Source: Gemmatimonadota bacterium (GTDB lineage Bacteria; Gemmatimonadota; Gemmatimonadetes; Longimicrobiales; Gaopeijiaceae). From it: a DNA stretch of 64,000 nucleotides. Below are positions 8,572 through 17,211 of this stretch, one piece after another. The position numbers and the translations under genes are program-made. The notes under the pieces were generated by a model. The model had not been told where the DNA came from. It was given only the letters and a program-made list of their open reading frames with translations, and did no database searches. Position 1 is the stretch's first letter; every line of letters begins with the position of its first letter. Location: NCBI GenBank assembly GCA_028873845.1, contig JAPPNO010000035.1, forward strand, positions 1 through 64,000. Reading direction: 5' to 3'.

Positions 8572-9611
8572 CGGGTCTGCTTTCTGAATCGGTGGTGTGA
8601 CACCCCCCACTCCCGGCCGCCCCGGTACGCGAAGGTCTCGGCGACCGCCAGGAAGAACAGTCGCCAGCGCTGCACCCAGCGGGCCGCGTCCGCGGGACCA
8701 TAGGTGTCTGCGAAGATGGGCACCACCCTCTCGCGCTCCCGGTCCAGGTTGGCCAGCCAGGCTTCCGAGGTGCGGGCGTAGTGGGTTCCGGGAACGAACC
8801 AGTTGCCCTCAGGCTCGAGGTCACCGCGGAACTCCGGCACCAGGGTGGGGCTCGGCATGAGGCCGCCGGTGAAGAACTCCCGCGCCATCCAGTCCCCCGG
8901 GCCTTCCCGGGAGAAGCGGTAGGCGCCCGCGTGGTGGCAGAAGACGTGGACGAAGAGGCGGGCCCGGGGCCGCATCCAGTTCGTGATCCTTTTCACAAGG
9001 AGTTCATAGTTGTTCATGTGTTCGAACATCTCGACCGAAACGACGCGGTCGAACTGTTCGCTCGCGAAATGAAGGCCGGAGACATCCGCGGTGATGACCG
9101 TGACGTTGTCCAGTCCCCGCCGACGGGCCCGCGCCTCTATATGGCGGCGCTGCGAGGCCGAGTGGGAAAGCGCGACGATGCGGCTGCCGGGGTAGCGCTC
9201 GGCGGCGAAGAGGGTGAGCGCGCCCCAGCCGCAGCCGAGGTCGAGGACGTCCTGGCCATCGGCGAGGCCGGCCCGGGAGCAGGTGGCCTCGAGCATTGCG
9301 AGTTCGGCGTCGGCCAACGCGAGGTCGCGGGCGTCATCCGGCCACAGGCAGCAGGAGTACTTCTGCCAGGGGCCCAGCACCAGCTCGAAGAACTCCGCCG
9401 GGACCTCGTAGTGTTGCTCGTTCGCTTCGCGCGCTGCCGGTGCGATGGGGCCGGTGCGCAGGGTGGCCACGTCGAGGGGCGGTTCGGTGGCCAGGAAGCG
9501 CAGCCGCCCTCGCAGCAGGGCGCGGATCCCGGCCCGCGCGGCGAAGTCGGGGACCTTGCCCGACTCGGCGGCCGCGAAGGCGCCCCGCATGGCCGCGCCG
9601 CCAATGCTCAT
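8568..9611 (-). CDS. Cfa-family SAM-dependent methyltransferase (second copy)
   Basis: About 347 aa, related to cyclopropane-fatty-acyl-phospholipid synthases but without their usual N-terminal lipid-binding domain length. The SAM-binding motif is LDLGCGWGALTLF at about residue 140; the later conserved EMFEHMNNYE resembles the EMLEAVG region of Cfa, and the C-terminal half (HYARTSEAWLANLD... YGPADAARWVQRWRLFFLAVAE) matches the Cfa helical end. It likely methylates or cyclopropanates an unsaturated acyl chain. ATGA overlaps on both sides link it to the DUF1295 and desaturase genes. Its chemistry need not be identical to the other Cfa in the operon. Confidence 0.83.
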   Translation of the reverse strand: MSIGGAAMRGAFAAAESGKVPDFAARAGIRALLRGRLRFLATEPPLDVATLRTGPIAPAAREANEQHYEVPAEFFELVLGPWQKYSCCLWPDDARDLALADAELAMLEATCSRAGLADGQDVLDLGCGWGALTLFAAERYPGSRIVALSHSASQRRHIEARARRRGLDNVTVITADVSGLHFASEQFDRVVSVEMFEHMNNYELLVKRITNWMRPRARLFVHVFCHHAGAYRFSREGPGDWMAREFFTGGLMPSPTLVPEFRGDLEPEGNWFVPGTHYARTSEAWLANLDRERERVVPIFADTYGPADAARWVQRWRLFFLAVAETFAYRGGREWGVSHHRFRKQTR

Positions 9612-10396
9612 CGGTCGCGCCGGGGGAACCAGGGGATGAAGGCACTCGTGGTCCGTTGGTAGCGCCGATACTCCTCGCCGCGCCGCTCGACCGACCGGCG
9701 CTCGATGGGCGGAATGCCGGTCACGAACCGGATCGACAGCAGGAGCAGAACCGGCGCGAAGAGAATGGCCCACAGAGGGGCGTGGCCATGGGCGACCGGG
9801 ACGTAAGCGAGCCAGTGCAGCCACTCGAAGAAGTAGTTGGGGTGCCGCGAGTACCGCCACAGGCCCGCCTGGCACACGCGTCCCTCGTTGCCGGGCGTCG
9901 TCCGGAAGCGCTCCAACTGACGGTCCGCCACCGACTCCCCCACCAGCGAAACGAGCCAGATCGCCACCCCAGCCAGGTCCGCCACGCCGAGCGACGGATC
10001 CGGCGACCGCATGGCGAGCAGAAAATGAACCGAGAGCACGATGACCAGCGCGGCCTGGGCCTGGAAGAACACGAAGAACTTCACCGGCGCACCTCGCCCC
10101 CACTTCACCCTCAGGTCCCGGTAGCGGCCATCCTCGCCCGGCGACCTGACCCGCCCGAACAGGTACGCGGCCAGGCGCAGCGACCACAGTCCCGCCATCG
10201 CCGCCACCATCCACCGCCGCCACCCCACCCCCAGCGGCACGGCCGCCGCGTACCACACCGCCGCCCCACCCAGCCCCACCGTCCACGCCAGGTCCACCAC
10301 ATCGGCCTCGCGGGTGCTCAGTTGCCGGTACCACAGCAGCGCCATGACCGGAACGATCACGGCGGCCACCATCCCGATTGCCATTTGAGCGCTCAT
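9608..10396 (-). CDS. DUF1295 membrane protein (steroid 5-alpha-reductase/ICMT-like)
   Basis: 262-aa integral membrane protein with about six hydrophobic segments. The C-terminal motif GLWRYSRHPNYFFEWLHWLAY at about residues 170-190 is diagnostic of DUF1295 and the related steroid 5-alpha-reductase and isoprenylcysteine methyltransferase fold. The family is often found beside Cfa-type methyltransferases and DUF1365 in lipid-modification clusters; a reductase role on a modified acyl chain is inference. The stop of the upstream Cfa gene is only one base away, and the downstream gene overlaps its stop by ATGA. Confidence 0.85.
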   Translation of the reverse strand: MSAQMAIGMVAAVIVPVMALLWYRQLSTREADVVDLAWTVGLGGAAVWYAAAVPLGVGWRRWMVAAMAGLWSLRLAAYLFGRVRSPGEDGRYRDLRVKWGRGAPVKFFVFFQAQAALVIVLSVHFLLAMRSPDPSLGVADLAGVAIWLVSLVGESVADRQLERFRTTPGNEGRVCQAGLWRYSRHPNYFFEWLHWLAYVPVAHGHAPLWAILFAPVLLLLSIRFVTGIPPIERRSVERRGEEYRRYQRTTSAFIPWFPRRDR

Positions 10397-10397
10397 G

Positions 10398-11696
10398 TCA
10401 TCCTCTCCGTTCCAGCACGAGCTGCCAGTCGGCCACGTAGCGGGTTCGGAACGCCGCCTCGCAGTACGCGAAGTAGAACTCCCAGCGCCGCAGGAACGCT
10501 TCGTCGAACCCCAGGTCGAAGAGGGCGTTCCGCTGTTCCAGCAGCCGCCGCCTCCACGCGGCCAGCGTGAGTGCGTAGTGGGCCGCCAGATCCTCACGGC
10601 CGCGTATCCGGAGGGTCGTCGGGCGCAGCGCCCGGGTCAGCGCTCCCAGCGAAGGAAGGTGCGCGCCCGGAAAGATGAAGCGCTGGATGTAATCGGGACG
10701 GAGCCGGTAGCGGAGGTAGCGGTTGTCCGGGATCGTGATCACCTGGATCACGGCCCGCCCGCCGGGCGCGAGCACTTCGTCGCACTTGCGGAAGTATGCC
10801 GGCAGAAACCGGTGCCCCACCGCTTCGAGCATCTCGATCGACACGACGGAATCGTACACGCCGGTGATCTCACGATAGTCCGCCAGTTCGATCGAGACCC
10901 TGTCGTCGAGTCCTGCACGGGCCATGCGGTCCCGCGCGTACGCCGCCTGTTCGCGCGAGATCGTCACTCCCGTCACCCGGCACCCGAACTCCGACGCCGC
11001 CACTTCGGCGAACCCGCCCCAGCCACAGCCGATCTCCAGGACGTGCGAACCGGGACGAAGGCCGGCTTTCGTCGCCAGGAGCCGGTATTTCGCCAACTGG
11101 GCGCGCTCCAGCGCCTGCATGTCCACCTCTGGGTCCGCCGCCAATCTCTCCTCTTCAAAGTACGCAGACGAGTACGTCATCGACGGATCGAGAATGAGGG
11201 AGAAAAAATCATTGCCCAAATCGTAGTGATCATGGATGTTCCGCCGCGCCCCCGACACCGTGTTCGAACGGACCTTGTGCGCCATCCACGCCGAGGCGGC
11301 CGCCGGCCACAGAAGGGGAACGAGCGGTCTGAGAAAGCGGCGGTTGAGAATCCCCAGGCGCACCGCGTCCATCGCCGAATCCGCCGACCACTCCCCCCGG
11401 ATGTAGGCCTCCCCCGCCCCGACCTCCCCGTCCGCGAGCATTCGCCGGAAGAAACGGGCGTCGTGAACGGTGATTGCGGTCTCGGGCCCGGGTTGGACCC
11501 CGCCGAACCTGTACGCGCTCCCCTCAGGGGTACGGACACGCAGGCAGCCCCGCTTTAGGCGGCCCAGGGAACCGAGAACGACCGCGCGGCAAAGCCTGTC
11601 CATCATTGCGGGAGCCGGATGGTTCGCCGGCCGCGTGCCGGTGGGATCATGTCCACGGGCCGCCTGGCCCAACGCCCGATCCGGCCGGCCACTCAT
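10398..11696 (-). CDS. cfa: Cyclopropane-fatty-acyl-phospholipid synthase
   Basis: About 400-432 aa depending on start. The core has the N-terminal domain ending in IHDHYDLGNDFFSLILDPSMTYSSAYF, SAM motif VLEIGCGWGGFAE, VTISREQAAYA, and VVSIEMLEAVG, all characteristic of CFA synthase, which adds a methylene from SAM to double bonds of membrane phospholipid acyl chains. Two starts are possible: ATG at 11696, which overlaps the upstream stop as ATGA but adds a 30-residue Pro/Arg-rich leader, or ATG at 11606 (MMDRLCRAVV), which begins at the conserved region. The leader region contains a copy of the dispersed GCAGCCCG element, so I lean slightly to 11606 functionally. Confidence 0.9.
   Translation of the reverse strand: MSGRPDRALGQAARGHDPTGTRPANHPAPAMMDRLCRAVVLGSLGRLKRGCLRVRTPEGSAYRFGGVQPGPETAITVHDARFFRRMLADGEVGAGEAYIRGEWSADSAMDAVRLGILNRRFLRPLVPLLWPAAASAWMAHKVRSNTVSGARRNIHDHYDLGNDFFSLILDPSMTYSSAYFEEERLAADPEVDMQALERAQLAKYRLLATKAGLRPGSHVLEIGCGWGGFAEVAASEFGCRVTGVTISREQAAYARDRMARAGLDDRVSIELADYREITGVYDSVVSIEMLEAVGHRFLPAYFRKCDEVLAPGGRAVIQVITIPDNRYLRYRLRPDYIQRFIFPGAHLPSLGALTRALRPTTLRIRGREDLAAHYALTLAAWRRRLLEQRNALFDLGFDEAFLRRWEFYFAYCEAAFRTRYVADWQLVLERRG
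11637..11663 (-). repeat. Dispersed GCAGCCCG element, copy 5 (diverged)
   Basis: The minus strand reads GCGGCCCGTGGACATGATCC followed by CACCGGC, matching the element at 19271-19342 at most positions. It lies between the DUF1365 stop and the conserved start of cfa. Confidence 0.4.
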
Positions 11697-12496
11697 CGTC
11701 CCCCCCTCCGGCCGGGCTGCCAACCCCCCAGCCCATTGTCCGGCGCCTCGGGTTTGCGAAAGAACGGTACGCGCTTCGCCCACAGCTTTGCGGCCTGCCA
11801 GTGGATAAGGAAGATCGTCCGTGCCGTCAGGTGCGGGTAGCGGAGCATCGCGCGCGCCAGGGTCGCGGCCGTGAGGGGACGGCGCGCCAGGTTCAGCGTC
11901 GCATCGAAGTACTTCTCGTCCCCCTCGAACTCGTCGATGTGGATGGTGAGACGGTCGCCGGGCGGGGTCACGATCCATTCGTAGCGGACCCCGTCGATCC
12001 GCATGAACGGCGAAACGTGGAACCGCTTGGCCACCCGCGAACGGACTGCCTGCCCCCCCATCGGCTCGCTCCCGTCGAGCAGGTAGCAGTAGGCCTCGCC
12101 GAAGGTGTTGAAGACTTCTGCGACCGTGAAGCGGAGCCCGCCCGCGGCGTCCAGGCAGAAAAAGTACGACACCGGGTTGAAGACGTAGCCGAGGACGCGC
12201 GGATTCGTGAGCAGCATGACCCTGGAGTCCCCCAGTTCGCGGCCCTGCGCGTGCAGCCAGCGAGCCAGCTTGTCGCGCACCGGTTCGCCCGTGCCCCCCA
12301 TGTGATCCCGGTCGTGAAACGAGATGAGTCCGGCCCGGTTGTAGCCGAAGAACGCGATCTCGCGATCGAGCGCCGCGAGTTCGGCGAGGTCCAGCAGGAG
12401 CTGGTAGACACCGTACCGGAATGTGTTCTCGCGCGGGGCCCGGCGGCGGTGCCGGACCGTGCCCAGGTAGAGACCGGAGCGAAGCGGGGCACTCAT
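11693..12496 (-). CDS. DUF1365 family protein
   Basis: 267-aa member of DUF1365. Conserved family segments are LYLGTVRHRR at the start, FGYNRAGLISFHDRDHMGG at about 47, LGYVFNPVSYFFCLD at about 100 and KRFHVSPFM at about 155. The biochemical function of DUF1365 is not established, but it is recurrently encoded between an FAD-dependent amine-oxidase-like protein and a Cfa-type methyltransferase, exactly as here. The ATG overlaps the FAD-protein stop and its stop overlaps an in-frame ATG of cfa. Confidence 0.9.
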   Translation of the reverse strand: MSAPLRSGLYLGTVRHRRRAPRENTFRYGVYQLLLDLAELAALDREIAFFGYNRAGLISFHDRDHMGGTGEPVRDKLARWLHAQGRELGDSRVMLLTNPRVLGYVFNPVSYFFCLDAAGGLRFTVAEVFNTFGEAYCYLLDGSEPMGGQAVRSRVAKRFHVSPFMRIDGVRYEWIVTPPGDRLTIHIDEFEGDEKYFDATLNLARRPLTAATLARAMLRYPHLTARTIFLIHWQAAKLWAKRVPFFRKPEAPDNGLGGWQPGRRGGR

Positions 12497-13734
12497 TCGA
12501 GGGTCCCGCCGAGCTGTTCGGCGGCCTCGACGGCCGACCGGAACCCGTCCTCGTGAAAGCCGAAGCCGAGGTACGCGCCGCAGAAGTACGTGCCGCGGTA
12601 GCCGTTGAGCGCCGCAATGGCCGGCTGGGTGGCAACCGACGCCACCGTGTAGACTGGATGGGTGTAGGTGGCGCGATCGTGGACGCGGTTGGGGGGCCGG
12701 GATGGATTCAGGGTAACGAGCCAGGGGGTTGCAGGGTCGAGGCGCTGGAGACGGTTGAGGTTGTAGGTCATGGTCGTGACCGGGGCGGGATTGCGACAGT
12801 CGCCGACATGGTAGTTCCACGAGGCCCGTGCCGCTCGTCGAGAGGGTAGGAACGCGGGGTCGGAGTGTACCCACGTATCGTTCGCCGCGTACTGCCATGC
12901 GCCGAGCAGTTCGCGCTCGGCGTCGGAGGGTTCCCGCAGAAGGGCGAGGGCCTCGTCGGCGTGCGTGGCCAGGATGACCCGGTCGAACTCCTGGCTGGTG
13001 CCGTCGGCGAAGTGCAGTCTGCATTCGGTATCCCGCCGAACCACCGAACTGACCGGGAAGCCGGTGTGGACACGCCCCTCGAGCCGGTCGAGCATCGCTC
13101 CGACATAGGTCATGCTCCCCCCCGGGATCGAACGCCACTGAAGCCTGCCACGCATCTGGAACAGTCTGTGCCTGCGAAAGAAGTCGACGAACATTGCGGC
13201 CGGAAAACGCCTGACCGGGGGAATCCCCGTCGACCACAGCGCCGAAGCCAGGGGGTACGCATAGTGACGCCCCAGCACCTCCGAACCGGCTTGTGCGACG
13301 AAATCGCGCAGCGTCCGCGCGTCCCTGGTGGCGCCGCCGCGCCGTCCGGCATTGTGAAACCGCTGGATCTGCGCCAGGAATGTCAGAAACCCCGGCCGAA
13401 CGACGTTGCGGGGATCGGCGAAGACGCCTCCCGCCCCCAGCCCGCTGTACACCACACGGCAACGCCCGCACTCGAACGAGAACGACATGTCGATCGGCCG
13501 GGAGCGCACGTCGAGCGCTGCAAAGAGCCGCGTCAGTAGTGGATAGGTGTCTTCATTGTAGACGATGAACCCGGAATCGACCGCAACGGGTCCCCTGGGT
13601 CCCGCAACCCGGCGGGTGTGGGTGTGGCCACCGATTCGAGCATCACGTTCGAAGACGTGGACATCGTGCTTCGGGGCGAGCAGCCAGGCTGCTCCGAGAC
13701 CCGAAATACCGGTTCCCACGACAGCTATCCTCAT
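12493..13734 (-). CDS. FAD-dependent amine-oxidase-like oxidoreductase
   Basis: 413-aa flavoprotein. The N-terminus MRIAVVGTGISGLGAAWLL carries the dinucleotide-binding GxGxxG, followed by the VFERDARIGGHTHT second glycine motif and VDSGFIVYNEDTYPLL. The C-terminus (GTYFCGAYLGFGFHEDGFRSAVEAAEQL) forms the second FAD-binding part. Such proteins head the DUF1365-Cfa-DUF1295 clusters of many Gram-negative bacteria. A role in oxidising a modified acyl chain is plausible but unproven. First gene of the operon; its ATG is 75 bases from the start of the divergent amidase gene, so a shared promoter region is likely there. Confidence 0.87.
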   Translation of the reverse strand: MRIAVVGTGISGLGAAWLLAPKHDVHVFERDARIGGHTHTRRVAGPRGPVAVDSGFIVYNEDTYPLLTRLFAALDVRSRPIDMSFSFECGRCRVVYSGLGAGGVFADPRNVVRPGFLTFLAQIQRFHNAGRRGGATRDARTLRDFVAQAGSEVLGRHYAYPLASALWSTGIPPVRRFPAAMFVDFFRRHRLFQMRGRLQWRSIPGGSMTYVGAMLDRLEGRVHTGFPVSSVVRRDTECRLHFADGTSQEFDRVILATHADEALALLREPSDAERELLGAWQYAANDTWVHSDPAFLPSRRAARASWNYHVGDCRNPAPVTTMTYNLNRLQRLDPATPWLVTLNPSRPPNRVHDRATYTHPVYTVASVATQPAIAALNGYRGTYFCGAYLGFGFHEDGFRSAVEAAEQLGGTLE

Positions 13735-13808
13735 AATCCAACATGGTCGATATTGCAGTTGATCGCGCCCCACAGACCCAGCGGGCGTTTTCCTTCCCGG
13801 TATACACC

Positions 13809-15230
13809 ATGCAACGAGAATCCATCCAGCGGTCGGCCGCCCGCGTCCGCAGCGGCAAGATCACCGCCCGCGACCTGGTGGACCGGGCGATCCGTCGTCA
13901 CCAGGCCAGCGACCTCGGCGCCTACATCGTCTTCGACGCACAAGGCGCCCGCGCCCAGGCCGCCGCGGTGGACGCGGCCGTGTCGCGCGGCGACGATCCC
14001 GGCCCGCTCGCCGGGATCACCGTCTCGGTCAAGGACCTCTACGGCGTCGAGGGACTCCCGATCCGGGCCGGAACGAAGCGGGAACTCCCCCCTCGATGGC
14101 AGCGCGAGGGTTTTCTCGTCCGTGCGGTCCGGCAACTGGGCGCGGTCATCGTGGGCAAGACCCACACGGTGGAGCTGGCCTTCGGGGGCGTTGGCCTCAA
14201 TCCCAACACGGGCACGCCCGTCAACCCGTGGGACGCCGCTGACCACAGGGTGCCCGGAGGATCCTCCTCGGGAGCGGGCGTGAGCCTGTGGGAGGGTTCG
14301 GCCATGCTCGCGCTGGGAAGCGACACCGGCGGCTCGGTGCGGATACCCGCCTCGGCGACGGGGGTCGTTGGGCATCGCCACACCACCGGGAGGTGGCCGA
14401 CGACGGGCGTGGTCCCGCTCAGCACGACCCTGGACACGGTCGGTCTCCTCACGCACACGGTGGACGATTCCCGCTACGCCTTCCGGGCCATCGACCGGCT
14501 CGCCCATCCCGCAAACCCGCCTACACGCCACGAAGTTCCGTCCGTCGGCGGCCTCCGCATCGCCACCCCCCGCTCCGGACTCTGGTCCGGCGCGACCCCG
14601 GACATCGCCGCCACGGTCCACGGCGCCCTCTCCGAACTGGAACACGCCGGCGCTCGCCTCCTCGAGATCGACGCACCCGAGCTGGACGAAGCCGGCGACC
14701 GCTACCTGGACGGCGAACTCGTGCAGCCCGAGCGCTTCGAGTCGCTCGAACGCGACCTGCCCGGCTGGACCGCCATCCTGGACCCCACCGTCGGGAAGCG
14801 GCTCGAATCGGCGCGAGACGTGAGCGCGGTCGACTACGTCGCCGTCCTGCGTCTCCGACACCGCCTCTCGGCCTCCCTCCACGCGCGCCTCGACACCCAA
14901 CGCATCGACCTCATCGCCACCCCCACCCTCCCCGTCACCCCCCCACCCGTCCCCGCGCTCTCGCAACTGGATGTCTACCGCGCCGTCAACCGCGACATGC
15001 TTTCCGGCACCGGCCCGGCCAGCATGCTGGACATGTGCGCCGTGAGTCTCCCGGCCGGCCTGGACGGGCACGGCATGCCGGTGGGTCTGCAGCTGATCGG
15101 CCGGACCGGTACGGATCACGACCTGCTGGACCGCGCTTCGGCCGCGGAGTCCGTTCTGGGCACCAATGTGGAGCGGCTGGGCGTTCCGCCGCGGGTTGGC
15201 CGAGCCCAGGTAGCGACGATGCAGGACTGA
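13809..15230 (+). CDS. Amidase (amidase-signature family)
   Basis: 473-aa amidase-signature hydrolase. The Ser-cisSer-Lys triad is visible: lysine in ITVSVKDLYGV at about residue 80, the glycine/serine-rich VPGGSSSGAG at about 155 and the nucleophile region SDTGGSVRIPAS at about 175. The C-terminal half carries IATPTLPVTPPP and LPAGLDGHGMPVGLQLIG, as in GatA-like amidases. Without GatB/GatC neighbours it is more likely a stand-alone amide hydrolase than the tRNA amidotransferase subunit. ATG at 13809 chosen because the conserved region begins there; an in-frame ATG at 13743 would add 22 atypical residues. Confidence 0.88.
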   Translation: MQRESIQRSAARVRSGKITARDLVDRAIRRHQASDLGAYIVFDAQGARAQAAAVDAAVSRGDDPGPLAGITVSVKDLYGVEGLPIRAGTKRELPPRWQREGFLVRAVRQLGAVIVGKTHTVELAFGGVGLNPNTGTPVNPWDAADHRVPGGSSSGAGVSLWEGSAMLALGSDTGGSVRIPASATGVVGHRHTTGRWPTTGVVPLSTTLDTVGLLTHTVDDSRYAFRAIDRLAHPANPPTRHEVPSVGGLRIATPRSGLWSGATPDIAATVHGALSELEHAGARLLEIDAPELDEAGDRYLDGELVQPERFESLERDLPGWTAILDPTVGKRLESARDVSAVDYVAVLRLRHRLSASLHARLDTQRIDLIATPTLPVTPPPVPALSQLDVYRAVNRDMLSGTGPASMLDMCAVSLPAGLDGHGMPVGLQLIGRTGTDHDLLDRASAAESVLGTNVERLGVPPRVGRAQVATMQD

Positions 15231-15276
15231 TCGTCCACCACCAAATTGTTCGCTTCACGGTCAAAGGAGGGGCGGC

Positions 15277-15579
15277 ATGGTGTCGAAGGAAGAACTCACC
15301 GGACTCGGAGAGATCGTTGAACGGGCCTTCGTCGATCATTTCGGCGAGCACGCAGTGGAGATCACCCTTGACCCGTGGGTGGACCACTACGGGTACGATA
15401 TCGTCGATGTCGTTTTCGTATTCGACGAGATGCCCAGCGGATTGCGAGGGCGGAAGTCACGGGAGTTCCGCGGACAGATCGACGACGAAATGGTCGACCT
15501 GAACCTCCTCATCGACACCCTCTTTCGGTTCCACCTCTGGGAGGAACTCGAAGAGGCGATGCGGGAGGAGTTGCCGTGA
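15277..15579 (+). CDS. Uncharacterised 100-aa partner protein of HEPN module, copy 1
   Basis: 100-aa acidic protein that I do not recognise. It is a clear paralogue of the protein at 24767-25084: both begin MV, share VDHYGYD(I/M)VDV(V/I)FVFDEMP around residues 34-52 and end in LLID...HL..ELEEAM. Secondary structure suggested by the pattern is helix, strand, strand, helix, helix. A strong AGGAGG site precedes the ATG. Its stop overlaps a GTG that starts a HEPN gene remnant, the same order as in copy 2. Since that HEPN partner is truncated, this copy may be an orphan. Confidence 0.75.
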   Translation: MVSKEELTGLGEIVERAFVDHFGEHAVEITLDPWVDHYGYDIVDVVFVFDEMPSGLRGRKSREFRGQIDDEMVDLNLLIDTLFRFHLWEELEEAMREELP

Positions 15580-15642
15580 ATCCTTTCCACTGGCTGGAAG
15601 CCGCCGAACAGCTCGTTCATGAGGAGCGACGTGGTGCTCCGC
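15576..15642 (+). pseudogene. Truncated HEPN-gene remnant, copy 1
   Basis: From GTG 15576 the frame reads NPFHWLEAAEQLVHEERRGAP, closely matching the first 22 residues of the HEPN protein at 25074 (NPEHWLDAAEQLLHESRPGAP). Similarity stops near 15642, directly before the 3' end of the convergent photolyase gene at 15661. The remaining approximately 145 residues are gone. The frame continues open but only as antisense of the photolyase gene. Confidence 0.75.
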
Positions 15643-15660
15643 TTGCCATCCACGTGTTCT

Positions 15661-17184
15661 TCAAGGAGAGATCCTGGCCCGGATCCCGGGCGGGGCTCCA
15701 CCGCCTGCACACGAGTACCTCTCGACATACGCCCGCACCCGGTACTTCCGCGCCGTGTTCGCCGAACTCATGTAGCGGACCTTGCCGAAGACGGGCCGCT
15801 CCGGACCCCACGCGCGGTCGTGGAGGCCGAGCACCCAGAGGATCCCCGTATAGGAATTCGGGTCCCGTCCGTCCAGCGCGTACTTGTCATTCAGCTCGAT
15901 CATGGTCTGCAGGGCCTTGCGGGCGCACTCGCTCCACTCGAGGATCTTCTTCCCCCAGAGCATGCGCATGTAGTTGTGGATCCGCCCCTCCCGTCGCAAC
16001 TGATTCTGGGCCGCGTTCCAGAGCGGATCGTGGGTGCGCGCGAATTCGAAGTCGTCGAGGCCGTAGATCGCTTCGCGCGGGTCGGACGCATGTTCGGCGA
16101 GCGTCTTGCGCGCCCAGGCCGGCAACGCCTCGTACCGGTCGTAGCCTTCGACGTGAAGACACCGGTTGAACCCCAGCTCCCGCCAGGTGACGAGCTGGTC
16201 GAGGAACGCCTCGGAGCTTTCGGTCATGCCCCACCATCCGGCGCGGTGCCCTTTGGTGTCTTCGGCCAGATCGTCACAGGTCCAGCCCTCGCGTGCAGCG
16301 ATGCGCGAAAGGACCTCGTGCGCGGAGACATGGCCGAAGTGCAGGTACGGTGACAACCCGCTGGTGGCGTCGAGCTCAGGTCGGTTTCGTTCTGTGGCGT
16401 AGCCCGCCAACCGCGAGTCGACGAAGGACGAAAGCCGCGCCTCGGCAGCACCTGCGCCTCCTCGCACTTCGACCGGACCGACCTCGTGGTCGATCGGGAG
16501 GCGCGCGATCAGCCGCGCCGGATTCCGAAGGTCGGCGCTGGGCCACTGTTTGAGGACTTCGGGGGGGATCGCAACCGCTTCACTCGCCTGAAGGGCGGCC
16601 AACGGATCCGGGGAGGGAGCCTCCGGCAAGTGCCCGGGGAGTTGCCGTTGCAGAAAGCGCCGGAACGCATGCGCGGTAGCAAAGGTGCGGTCCGCCACGC
16701 GCATCGGAAGCAGGCCGTTCGAGTCGACAGCCTCGAGGCGGACCGGCAGGCGAAGCGCGGCCGACCGCAACATGCGGGGCAGGAAAAACGCCGGGTAGTC
16801 GTCGGTCACAACCACCGCCGCGCGAGCGGCAAGGGCCTGCAGGAGTCCCCTCCCGGCTCCGTCCACGGGCTCGACATAGGGGTAGTATGCGATACCGTTC
16901 CGTCGGAGGCGTTCCCGATTGTCCACCATGCCGTCAATGACGAATCGATGAAAGCGGTCGCAGGCCCACGGGTATCCTGCGCGGAGCGGTTCCAGGACCA
17001 GCAGCGGCAGACGAAGTGCGTTGCTGCGCTCAACCGCCCTCTGAAGCGCGAAATTCCACCGTGTGCGCCGGGAAGCGGTCATCCAGTACAGCACGAAATC
17101 GCCCCCGGCGGCCGGCGGGGCATCGTTGGCGCGAGTGATGCGGACTGCCGGTGTCGCTGGTGAACCATGCGTCGGTCGGGACAT
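15661..17184 (-). CDS. phr: Class II CPD photolyase
   Basis: 507-aa deoxyribodipyrimidine photolyase. The N-terminal Rossmann part starts FVLYWMTASRRTRWNFALQRA and the FAD-binding C-terminal part has GLSPYLHFGHVSAHEVL, WRELGFN, MRMLWGKKILEWS, LNDKYALDGRDPNSYTGILW and the terminal VFGKVRYM, all characteristic of class II rather than class I photolyases. It repairs cyclobutane pyrimidine dimers using light and FADH-. Length fits the class. Transcribed toward the decayed HEPN remnant; the XdhC gene lies 27 bases upstream on the same strand. Confidence 0.93.
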   Translation of the reverse strand: MSRPTHGSPATPAVRITRANDAPPAAGGDFVLYWMTASRRTRWNFALQRAVERSNALRLPLLVLEPLRAGYPWACDRFHRFVIDGMVDNRERLRRNGIAYYPYVEPVDGAGRGLLQALAARAAVVVTDDYPAFFLPRMLRSAALRLPVRLEAVDSNGLLPMRVADRTFATAHAFRRFLQRQLPGHLPEAPSPDPLAALQASEAVAIPPEVLKQWPSADLRNPARLIARLPIDHEVGPVEVRGGAGAAEARLSSFVDSRLAGYATERNRPELDATSGLSPYLHFGHVSAHEVLSRIAAREGWTCDDLAEDTKGHRAGWWGMTESSEAFLDQLVTWRELGFNRCLHVEGYDRYEALPAWARKTLAEHASDPREAIYGLDDFEFARTHDPLWNAAQNQLRREGRIHNYMRMLWGKKILEWSECARKALQTMIELNDKYALDGRDPNSYTGILWVLGLHDRAWGPERPVFGKVRYMSSANTARKYRVRAYVERYSCAGGGAPPGIRARISP

Positions 17185-17211
17185 TGGCCTTGTCGGCTTC
17201 GGGCCTGAGTC

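Noticed and set aside
11697..12635. Upstream extension of the cfa frame to 12635
   Set aside because: The extra residues are out-of-frame translation of the DUF1365 gene and show no homology.
13809..15230. GatA subunit of glutamyl-tRNA amidotransferase
   Set aside because: Amidase signature is present but there is no gatB or gatC nearby and the substrate region differs; called a general amidase.
15643..16169. Continuation of the HEPN remnant frame to 16169
   Set aside because: After about 22 residues it is only antisense of the photolyase gene; no HEPN features remain.
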